A DNA stretch of 49,816 bases. It comes from an uncultured Lachnospiraceae bacterium (lineage in GTDB: Bacteria > Bacillota > Clostridia > Lachnospirales > Lachnospiraceae). The notes beneath the pieces are model-generated. The model did no database searches and was not told where the DNA came from. It saw nothing but the letters and a program-made list of their open reading frames with translations. How positions within the stretch are numbered: position 1 is the first letter of the stretch; each line of letters starts with the position of its first letter. The DNA lies in assembly GCA_910588125.1 (NCBI GenBank), contig CAJUPI010000017.1, forward strand, positions 1-49,816. Reading direction: 5' to 3'. Below are positions 43,513-49,816 of this stretch, piece by piece. A program made the position numbers and the translations under genes.

Positions 43513-44453
43513 AGCTGTTGGCAATGTCCGGCCTGATTCCGGAGCAGATCTGTGATGTAGTACGCTTTACGCAATATGCGGGGGAACGGAACCTGCCCCA
43601 TTATTGCGGCTATGCCTCGGATTTTATTTCCCAGGTGATGCAGGATAACCGCATCGACGGGGCCGTATTTCCGAAAAGCTGTGACAGCACGCGAATCATG
43701 AAAAGCTATCTCGAGAAAGCAGGGAAATTCATCTATCCAATGCCGGTTCCCACGAGAAGGGACGGGGCGGCAAGGGATTATTTTGCGTCCGTGATTGCGG
43801 ATTATCAATCAAAAATCGAAGATTATTTTGGGATCGCCATCCGGGATGTCAAGGAGAGGAGCCAGCTCATCAATGCCCGGAATGAGCAGGTAAGAACGCT
43901 TTACCGGGAGATCGAAGGGATCTCTTTTGCCGACTATTTAGAAAGCATCCACGAGATGCTAAAAAAGCCATTGCGGGAACAAAAAATGCGGACGTCCTTC
44001 CAGGCGAAAGGGATGTCGGGACACCGGATCTTCCTGATCGGGTCGTTCCTTTCGCATGTTTCGCTGGTCCGGAGGATGGAAGATTATGGCTTGACGGTGG
44101 TAGGGGATAACCTGCCGGAGTCGGGAAGGATGCTGTCGGCGCCCCCGGTAAATGTCGGGGGAGACCTTTACCGGGAAATCGCGGGCAGTATTTTAGGCGC
44201 GCGGGTGTCCCCGACCCAGAATGCAATGAAACAGATCCTGGCGGAAGATCTGGAGGAAATCAGGCAAAAAGAAATAGAAGGGGTAATATTCCTGACACAG
44301 AAATATTGCGAGCCCTATGATTTTTTATATGCTGTTTATAAAAAGGCGCTGGAGGGACGCTCCATCCCCGTACTGAAAATTTCGCTTTCGGATACTGGGG
44401 ATGCCGATAAGGCAGAGCTGATGCTAGAGGCGTTTGCCGACACGCTGATGTGA
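43509..44453 (+). CDS. 2-hydroxyacyl-CoA dehydratase/double-cubane family subunit 1
   Basis: 314 residues. The three cluster-ligand cysteines of this family are at the right places: HYCGY (C33), KSCDS (C58), and KYCEPYD (C267). The family includes HgdB/FldC dehydratase subunits, benzoyl-CoA reductase subunits and double-cubane proteins; all use activator-delivered electrons. It starts inside the previous stop (ATGA) and its activator is two genes downstream. The protein is shorter than usual (about 375-440). The substrate is unknown; an ACP- or lipoyl-bound one is my inference. Confidence 0.85.
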   Translation: MKLLAMSGLIPEQICDVVRFTQYAGERNLPHYCGYASDFISQVMQDNRIDGAVFPKSCDSTRIMKSYLEKAGKFIYPMPVPTRRDGAARDYFASVIADYQSKIEDYFGIAIRDVKERSQLINARNEQVRTLYREIEGISFADYLESIHEMLKKPLREQKMRTSFQAKGMSGHRIFLIGSFLSHVSLVRRMEDYGLTVVGDNLPESGRMLSAPPVNVGGDLYREIAGSILGARVSPTQNAMKQILAEDLEEIRQKEIEGVIFLTQKYCEPYDFLYAVYKKALEGRSIPVLKISLSDTGDADKAELMLEAFADTLM

Positions 44454-44464
44454 GGGGATGGGAG

Positions 44465-45613
44465 ATGGCACAGAGTATTGTAAGATTGCAGAGCAAGCTA
44501 ATGAAAGAGTATTATCAGGATTTTTCCAAGTATGCCAGAGGAAAAGAGCCGGAGGGGAAAGTGGCATGGGTAACCGCTTTCACCCCGGTGGAAATCCTGG
44601 AAGCCCTGGGGATTTCCTATTATTACCCGGAAAGCTACGCCGCCGTGATTGCCGCCAGTGGAAAGGAACAGGAGTTTTTAGCAAGCAGCGAGAGGGAAGG
44701 CTTATCGGGGGATTGCTGTTCCTATGCCGGCTGCTTTAACGGGTGCCTGGAGACGGGGGGAGGGCCAAGAGGGGTGCCGCCAAAGCCGGACGTCCTGATT
44801 GCGACAAACAACCAGTGCAATACCCTGCCGGGGTGGTGGAATGTGCTGTCCATCCGGTATCAGGTGCCGCTGATTGTGCTGGATTATCCGGGAGAAGCCG
44901 TGGAGGAACGGGCGGCGTTTTCCTATGTTACCCGGCAGCATGAGGATTTCATCGGAAGAATGGAAGCATTAAGCGGGCGCCGCCTGGACAAAAAGCTTTT
45001 GGCAGGCCGGATAGAAAACAGTAAAAAGAGCATTGCGGCATGGCAGGCGGTCTTGCGATACCTGCCTCAAAAGGATGTGAGCCCCACGCTGCTGTTTGAT
45101 GATATTAATTTTTTGATTACGGCCCGGTGCAAGGAAGAAACGTCCGAATTATACCGACGGATAGGGGCGGACCTGGAAACGAAGCCGGATGCAACAAAGG
45201 AGCGGATTCCTTTGTTCTGGCTGGGCTACCCCTTATGGTACCATCCGGCGAGATATCTTTCGGAGCTGTTAAGGGAATACCGGATAGTCGGCGCCAATTA
45301 CCTGACCTGGTGGAACCTGGATTATTCGGGAACGGATCCGTGGGAGCAGTTATTTGCCGCTTATAACTATACCTTTTTAAACTTAAGCCAGAAAACAAGG
45401 ACCCGGCGGCTGTCCGGGTTCATCAAAGATTCGGGGGCGGCATGCGCGGTGACGTTACATAATAAAAGCTGCAAATGCGACTTCGTATCCAGCCGGGATA
45501 TCGAAATCCCCCAGGCGGAACTGGAGATCGATATGATTGACCGGAATTTCTTAAACCCCCAGAAGGCCAAACGCCAGCTGGAACGGTTGAGGGAGGCCCT
45601 ATGTACCGGATAG
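44465..45613 (+). CDS. 2-hydroxyacyl-CoA dehydratase/double-cubane family subunit 2
   Basis: 382 residues. Family cysteines are found at GDCCSY (C84/C85), NNQCN (C118) and KSCKCD (C336/C338), and extra ones at C90 and C94. The N-terminal helical part (LQSKLMKEYY) and EILEALGISYYYPESYAA are typical of HgdB-like proteins. It should pair with the 43509 product as a two-subunit [4Fe-4S] enzyme. The ATG at 44465 is preferred; five codons upstream are also open. The activator gene overlaps its end by 13 bases. Confidence 0.85.
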   Translation: MAQSIVRLQSKLMKEYYQDFSKYARGKEPEGKVAWVTAFTPVEILEALGISYYYPESYAAVIAASGKEQEFLASSEREGLSGDCCSYAGCFNGCLETGGGPRGVPPKPDVLIATNNQCNTLPGWWNVLSIRYQVPLIVLDYPGEAVEERAAFSYVTRQHEDFIGRMEALSGRRLDKKLLAGRIENSKKSIAAWQAVLRYLPQKDVSPTLLFDDINFLITARCKEETSELYRRIGADLETKPDATKERIPLFWLGYPLWYHPARYLSELLREYRIVGANYLTWWNLDYSGTDPWEQLFAAYNYTFLNLSQKTRTRRLSGFIKDSGAACAVTLHNKSCKCDFVSSRDIEIPQAELEIDMIDRNFLNPQKAKRQLERLREALCTG

Positions 45614-46329
45614 GAATCGATGTGGGCTCTACGTATACGAAATTCTGTGTTGCCTCGGAAAGGGGAGAGCTCCGGGAGGCATATGCGGAAAAAACGCCCG
45701 TTGAGCAGAAGCAATATTTCCAGGAAAAATGTGCGCATTTGAAGGAAACGTATCCGGATTCCGTCCTGGTATCCTGTGGGTACGGAAAGAAAAACATCCC
45801 GGCCTTGCAGCGGATGAATGAGCTTACGGCATTGGCAAGGGGCGCCTTTTTTGCCGCGCCGGATATCGAGCTTGTCCTGGATATCGGGGGGCAGGATACC
45901 AAGGTGATATCGCAGAGGGAAGGGAAGCTGAAGGGGTTTTTCATGAATGATAAATGTGCGGCTGGAAGCGGGATGTTTTTTGAGAATACCAGAAAGCTTC
46001 TGGGGATCGCAATGGGGGATATCGATCTGACGGGCCAGGTCAGGCCGGCGATCGCATTGTCGTCGGTGTGCGCGGTATTTGCCCAAAGCGAGATTGTGGA
46101 GCTGATCGCGGATAATTATAGCGGGAAGGATATCCTATATGCGGTGATCTGGCAGATATTAGTGAAGGCCAGGCCGCTTTTGGACAAGGGGAAGGAAGGG
46201 CCGGTATTGCTTTCCGGGGGAATGACACAGATAAAAGGCATGGAATCCTATGCGGAGCTGGCGTTAGAGAGGAGATGCCGGATCGTGGAAAATTCCTTAT
46301 ATTTATCCGCGATTGGCTGTACCCTGTGA
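45601..46329 (+). CDS. ATP-dependent activator (HgdC/BadFG-type)
   Basis: 242 residues, actin-like ATPase fold. GIDVGSTYTK, DIGGQDTK, and two cluster cysteines: NDKCAAGSG (C119) and SSVCAVFAQSE (C157), by which a homodimer holds one [4Fe-4S]. VLLSGGMTQIKG closes the ATP site. Such activators hydrolyse ATP to push a low-potential electron into the dehydratase-type partner. It is a little shorter than classical HgdC (about 260) but complete. It closes the FkbH-to-activator block; AT content rises again right after it. Confidence 0.93.
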   Translation: MYRIGIDVGSTYTKFCVASERGELREAYAEKTPVEQKQYFQEKCAHLKETYPDSVLVSCGYGKKNIPALQRMNELTALARGAFFAAPDIELVLDIGGQDTKVISQREGKLKGFFMNDKCAAGSGMFFENTRKLLGIAMGDIDLTGQVRPAIALSSVCAVFAQSEIVELIADNYSGKDILYAVIWQILVKARPLLDKGKEGPVLLSGGMTQIKGMESYAELALERRCRIVENSLYLSAIGCTL

Positions 46330-46396
46330 GGGATAATCAGGTATTTAACTGATTTGATAAACTGTAAAAAGGTTATGATATAGGAGAAAATATGAT

Positions 46397-47497
46397 ATGA
46401 AATACGCTTTAATTGGGTGTGGAAGGATTTCGCCGAATCATATTGTTGCAGCGCAAAAAAACGATTTGGAAATTGTGGCGATTTGCGATATAGTACCAGA
46501 AAATATGCAGGATAAAGCGGAAAAATTTGGCCTTGAAAATGTCCGCCAATATACAGATTACCAAGAGCTTTTAGCAGTGGAAAAGCCGGAATTAGCGGCG
46601 ATTTGTACAGAATCCGGCAAACATGCAGAGGTGGCCATTGATTGTATAAAAGCAGGATGCCATGTGATCATAGAAAAGCCAATTGCTCTGTCCATAGAAG
46701 ATGCAGATCGGATTGTCCAATTGTCAAAGCAATATCATGTTAAGGTTTGTGCCAGCCATCAAAACCGATTTAATAAATCGATTCAGAAGATTAGGGAGGC
46801 AGTGGAACAAGAGCGTTTTGGGAAAATGTTTTATGGCACAGCACATGTAAGGTGGTGCAGGGATCAGGAATATTATGCAAAAGCATCCTGGAGGGGAACC
46901 TGGGAGCAGGATGGCGGCGCCCTTATGAACCAGTGCATCCATAATATTGATTTATTAAGATGGATGATGGGAGGCAAGGTAGAGGAAGTGATTGGAATGA
47001 CCGATCAGCTGGCGCATCCTTATATTGAGGCGGAAGATTTAGGGATCGCTATTGTGAAATTTTCGAATGGCACCTATGGCGTGATTGAAGGGACAACGGA
47101 TATTTATCCCAAAAATCTTGAGGAGACATTATATCTTTTTGGAGAAAAGGGAACGGTAAAAGCGGGCGGGCAATCGGTGAATATTATTGAGGAGTGGAGA
47201 TTTTCGGATGGCTGGGATCAGCCGGATAAGGTTATGAAAGAGTTTGGTGAAAATCCACCGAATATTTATGGATTTGGCCACACGCCACTTTATACGGATA
47301 TGATTGATGCGATTGTAAATGACAGAGAACCGTATGTAAACGGAGAGGAAGGAAGAAACACACTGGAGCTTGTTCTGGCCATTTATAAATCGGCAGCAGA
47401 GAACAGAGGAGTCAGGCTGCCCTTGGATGCCAAGTGTTCAACACTTGATTTCAAAGGCCGGTTTGAACAAAAAAATGACAGGGCAAGGCAAACTTGA
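46397..47497 (+). CDS. wbpB: Gfo/Idh/MocA oxidoreductase (WbpB/WlbA-like)
   Basis: 366 residues. NAD motif GCGRISPNHI, then EKPIALS, CASHQNRFNKSIQKIREAV, RGTWEQDGGALMNQCIHNIDLL and EAEDLGIAIVKFSNG. The last strings are almost signature for WbpB/WlbA, which oxidises C3 of UDP-GlcNAcA before transamination by WbpE. It is therefore the missing step of the UDP-ManNAc(3NAc)A route and explains how the truncated 35189 copy could be lost. It is separated from its pathway partners by the GC-richer block. The ATG follows TAGGAGAAAATATGAT. Confidence 0.9.
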   Translation: MKYALIGCGRISPNHIVAAQKNDLEIVAICDIVPENMQDKAEKFGLENVRQYTDYQELLAVEKPELAAICTESGKHAEVAIDCIKAGCHVIIEKPIALSIEDADRIVQLSKQYHVKVCASHQNRFNKSIQKIREAVEQERFGKMFYGTAHVRWCRDQEYYAKASWRGTWEQDGGALMNQCIHNIDLLRWMMGGKVEEVIGMTDQLAHPYIEAEDLGIAIVKFSNGTYGVIEGTTDIYPKNLEETLYLFGEKGTVKAGGQSVNIIEEWRFSDGWDQPDKVMKEFGENPPNIYGFGHTPLYTDMIDAIVNDREPYVNGEEGRNTLELVLAIYKSAAENRGVRLPLDAKCSTLDFKGRFEQKNDRARQT

Positions 47498-47513
47498 GAG
47501 GAAGGTATCGGGG

Positions 47514-48605
47514 ATGGATCTGGTTATTTTTGGGGCGCAAGGTTATGCATTGGGGGCATATAAGGCATTAAAAGCGTTATATCCGAGAAGGGTGGTTCCT
47601 TGTTTTTTAGTCACGGAAAAGACGGGGAATGCAGATATGCTCGGAGATATTCCCGTCAGAGAATTAAAAGAATTTGCACAAGAGCTATCTGATTATGAAA
47701 AAAAAGAGATAGAAATTCTCATTGCCACACCGGAAAATGTCCAATCAGAAATTGAGGAAATATTAGAAAACTGGGGATTTCCCTGCCATAAACGATTAGA
47801 TTCAGGGCGTTGGAATGAATTGATGAAATTATTTCACACGAAAATGGGAAGCTTTCAAACATTGGCATCCTTACCGGTAGGATTTCATATGCCGTTTGTC
47901 AGAATGTATATGGCCAAATCAGATAAGGACAGGCCATTGCAGAATGCACATTCGTTCCCCGCCTACACGATACCGGTACAGGCGGGAGCTGCCGGGAGCA
48001 ATATCAGAATTGCAGATTTGCTGGATAACAGGGGGGATAATATCTCTTCTAAAAATGGTAATTATTCTGAGTTGACAGTTTTATACTGGATATGGAAAAA
48101 TAAGTTGAAGCAGAATCAGGAGGGGAAGGAGAATGAACGGCAATACTATGGCCTGATGCAATATCGAAGGATATTCGAGTTTTCGGATGATGATTTGCTG
48201 AAACTTGTTGACAATCATGTTGATGTAGTGTTACCATATCCGATGCCATATGAGCCGGATATCCACTCCCATCATAAGAGGTATCTGAGAAATGAAGACT
48301 GGGATACAGTATTATTTGCCTTAAGGGAGCTGGCTCCGGATTGTGTGGAACGATTTTCTCAGATTTTAGAACAACAATATTTTTATAATTATAACGTTAT
48401 TCTGGCAAAGAAACCTGTTTTAAGAGAATACTGCCAATGGCTTTTTCCGATCCTCGAAAAAATCGAGGAGTGCAGTATCCCCAGAGGATATGAGAGAAGA
48501 GACCGATATATCGGATATATCGGAGAAACGCTGGAGACCCTGTATTTTATGAAAAATGCAGATCGGTTGAACATCGTACATACAGGATGTAAATTACTGA
48601 TATAA
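47514..48605 (+). CDS. DUF4422 glycosyltransferase-like protein with Rossmann-like N-terminus
   Basis: 363 residues. The N-terminal ~115 are the recurrent nucleotide-binding-like module (LVIFGAQGYALGAYKALKAL). The rest matches DUF4422, a group seen in capsule and glycan loci: VQAGAAGSN, NRGDNISSKNGNYSELTVLYWIWKN, YYGLMQYRRIF. A transferase role is usual but little proven. The ATG at 47514 follows GAGAGGAAGG; a longer frame from 47370 would overlap the previous gene and has no such site. Confidence 0.8.
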   Translation: MDLVIFGAQGYALGAYKALKALYPRRVVPCFLVTEKTGNADMLGDIPVRELKEFAQELSDYEKKEIEILIATPENVQSEIEEILENWGFPCHKRLDSGRWNELMKLFHTKMGSFQTLASLPVGFHMPFVRMYMAKSDKDRPLQNAHSFPAYTIPVQAGAAGSNIRIADLLDNRGDNISSKNGNYSELTVLYWIWKNKLKQNQEGKENERQYYGLMQYRRIFEFSDDDLLKLVDNHVDVVLPYPMPYEPDIHSHHKRYLRNEDWDTVLFALRELAPDCVERFSQILEQQYFYNYNVILAKKPVLREYCQWLFPILEKIEECSIPRGYERRDRYIGYIGETLETLYFMKNADRLNIVHTGCKLLI

Positions 48606-48621
48606 GAAAGGTGATAAAAAT

Positions 48622-49284
48622 ATGCAGTTTGAGCTGACAGCCTCTATGATGTGCGCCAACTATGGCAACCTGGAAAAAGAAGTAAAGGAACTGGATAACG
48701 GAGGAGTTGATTCCTTCCACATCGACATTATGGATGGTCGCTACGTTCCGAATTTTGCCATGTCCTTAAATGATATGCGATACATAGCAGGGGCGACAAA
48801 AAAGCCGCTGGATGTCCATCTGATGATTGAACATCCCAATAATTGCATTGGATTATTCCTTTCCTGCCTCCGCAAAGGAGATACCGTATACATCCACCCG
48901 GAGGCGGAATACCACCCTTCTACCACCCTGCAAAAGATCATCAATGCCGGGATGATCCCGGGCATTGCCATCAATCCGGGAACCTCTGTGGAGACGGTGA
49001 TGGAGCTGCTGCGCATCGTGAAAAAGGTGTTGGTCATGTCGGTGAATCCCGGCAACGCCGGGCAGATGTATCTGCCTTATGTGGGAAAAAAGATTACTAA
49101 ATTGCTGGCGCTCAAAGAGGATATGGATTTTGAAATCTACTGGGACGGCGCCTGCGGCGCGGATAAAATCCTGGAATATGCGCCCAAGGGCGTGCGCGGG
49201 TTTGTGCTGGGGACGACGCTGCTGTTTGGCAAGGGACGACCCTACGGAGAGACACTACAGAACATCCGCGATTTGAAATTCTGA
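48622..49284 (+). CDS. Ribulose-phosphate 3-epimerase family protein
   Basis: 220 residues, TIM barrel. HIDIMDGRYVPNF, DVHLMIEHP, GIAINPGTSVE, SVNPGNAGQ and WDGACG give the family's His, Asp and phosphate sites; the second Asp is in WDG where classical Rpe has VDGG. It may be a housekeeping pentose-phosphate epimerase, or one of the paralogues acting on other ketose phosphates (for example allulose 6-phosphate) that supply a sugar for the glycan. Its composition is less AT-rich than the gene before it. AAGAAAGGTGATAAAA precedes the ATG. Confidence 0.88.
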   Translation: MQFELTASMMCANYGNLEKEVKELDNGGVDSFHIDIMDGRYVPNFAMSLNDMRYIAGATKKPLDVHLMIEHPNNCIGLFLSCLRKGDTVYIHPEAEYHPSTTLQKIINAGMIPGIAINPGTSVETVMELLRIVKKVLVMSVNPGNAGQMYLPYVGKKITKLLALKEDMDFEIYWDGACGADKILEYAPKGVRGFVLGTTLLFGKGRPYGETLQNIRDLKF

Positions 49285-49292
49285 ACATCTTC

Positions 49293-49321
49293 TTGAAAAT
49301 ATAAGATATTTTCGATATAAT
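49293..49321 (+). promoter_or_regulatory. Sigma-A promoter reading towards the right edge
   Basis: TTGAAA (49293-49298), 17-nt spacer, perfect TATAAT (49316-49321). The only start soon after it is a nine-codon frame (ATG 49354, stop 49378). No gene follows before the palindrome, so its target may lie past the window or was interrupted. Confidence 0.7.
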
Positions 49322-49416
49322 AAGGCCATTGCAGGGAAACAACAGAAGAGAGCATGGAATACCAGGGAGATTATCTTTAAGGTTGTTTAGTTGTATGGTT
49401 TTTTTTCAGGAGGTAC

Positions 49417-49659
49417 GCCCTGGAGGAAAGAGGGGGACAGTCTGCCAGCCCGTCGGGATTTTTTCCGTTTCGGGATTAAGAAGCCCTAAAATTTCTGAAT
49501 TTTGCGAAGAGCGAAACAAAAATGCCCAAACTCGCTGGCGCTCAAACAGTGGGCATTTTTGTTTCAACGCAAAATCCAGAAAATTAAGGGCTTCTAAATC
49601 CCTGCAAAAGTCAAAAATTCCGGCGGGCTGGCAGACTGTCCCCCTCTTTCCTCCAGGGC
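49417..49659. repeat. 243-bp near-perfect palindrome
   Basis: The outer 36 bases (49417-49452) are an exact reverse complement of 49624-49659. The arms continue as an imperfect match inward: left GGGATTAAGAAGCCCT with right AAGGGCTTCTAAATCCC. They end in a second exact core, GAAACAAAAATGCCCA (49513-49528) against TGGGCATTTTTGTTTC (49550-49565). The loop of about 21 bases includes CTCGCTGGCGCTC. It has no credible protein; an open frame through it is a by-product. It looks like a hairpin-type miniature element or a very strong bidirectional terminator. Confidence 0.9.
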
Positions 49660-49748
49660 TGGATATTTTTATGGCTAAAAGGAATAAGAGTGCTGGCAGG
49701 TTGTCACTGTCATTAAGTTTAGCCCTGAGAATATTCAGCCATGGAACA

Positions 49749-49816
49749 AGGAGCGGAAAGGGGCGGGAAATGGTCTGCCGCTTTTGACTTTGCAGGGATT
49801 TAGAAGTCCTTAAATC
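49749..49816. repeat. Partial second copy of the palindromic element
   Basis: GGAGCGGAAAGGGGCGGG...GTCTGCCG, then TTTTGACTTTGCAGGGATTTAG and AAGTCCTTAAA, resemble the left arm of the 49417 palindrome. They are also reverse complementary to 49585-49615. The copy runs off the window's edge. Confidence 0.7.

Noticed and set aside
45367..46086. 239-codon minus-strand frame opposite the dehydratase and activator genes
   Set aside because: No start context and no motif; both plus-strand genes are clear.
49417..49659. CRISPR or phage attachment site reading of the palindrome
   Set aside because: There are no evenly spaced repeats with unique spacers and no integrase gene nearby.
49329..49787. 152-codon frame through the palindrome
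   Set aside because: The translation is read straight through both arms of an inverted repeat, so it is a by-product of the element.

Overview
The window reads as a Clostridia chromosome, most likely Lachnospiraceae or a close relative. The indicators are strong AGGAGG-type ribosome sites, sigma-A promoters with 17-nt spacers, a T-box leader, a choline-binding-repeat protein, a 2-hydroxyacyl-CoA dehydratase-type module and a double-hairpin intergenic repeat. I would not name a genus from this alone. No tRNA, rRNA, CRISPR array or transposase was seen. Every intact gene lies on the plus strand; only a clpX remnant at the left edge is on the minus strand.

Left part (1-18.8 kb, ordinary base composition): a decayed clpX fragment; a chemoreceptor; a stand-alone TrpB2-type tryptophan synthase beta chain behind a tryptophan-type T-box; a four-gene surface-acylation group (choline-binding/transglutaminase-like protein, SGNH-like protein whose nucleophile position reads Asn-Cys, small secreted protein, MBOAT acyltransferase); an ABC-F ATPase; a five-gene peptide/nickel-type ABC importer with an attenuator-like leader; and an LtaS-family phosphoglycerol transferase.

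Middle part (18.9-39.1 kb): a large surface-glycan or protein-glycosylation locus. It starts with a TagB/TagF-like glycerophosphotransferase carrying a propeller-like tail. Strongly AT-rich glycosyltransferase genes follow (GT4-like, two GT2, one GT-D, FkbM). Several of them carry the same Rossmann-like module at one end, and one small protein consists of that module alone. The locus encodes all five enzyme types of the UDP-ManNAc(3NAc)A route: wbpA-like (25842), wbpI-like (30568), wbpE-like (33953), wbpD-like (38641) and wbpB-like (46397). It also has an LpxD-fold acyltransferase, a radical SAM/SPASM protein, an AAC(3)-family acyltransferase with a frameshift at an A7 tract, and a second DegT aminotransferase. 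Scars of rearrangement are visible: a polysaccharide-deacetylase tail (33861), a truncated Gfo/Idh gene (35189), and frame breaks in fkbM and the AAC(3)-like gene.

Right part (39.1-46.3 kb): the most unusual feature, a compact GC-richer block between the wbpD-like and wbpB-like genes. In order: FkbH-type glyceryl transferase, acyl carrier protein, GcvH-like lipoyl protein, dihydrolipoamide dehydrogenase, short lipoate-protein ligase, two 2-hydroxyacyl-CoA-dehydratase/double-cubane-family subunits, and their ATP-dependent activator. The genes overlap or nearly touch, and each keeps its key residues. I infer that the block makes or reduces an acyl group, probably glyceryl-derived, on an acyl carrier protein, using lipoyl-linked redox chemistry, to decorate the glycan. 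I know of no described system with this composition. After it come wbpB-like, a DUF4422-type protein, an Rpe-family epimerase, a promoter, and a 243-bp palindrome with a second partial copy running off the right edge.
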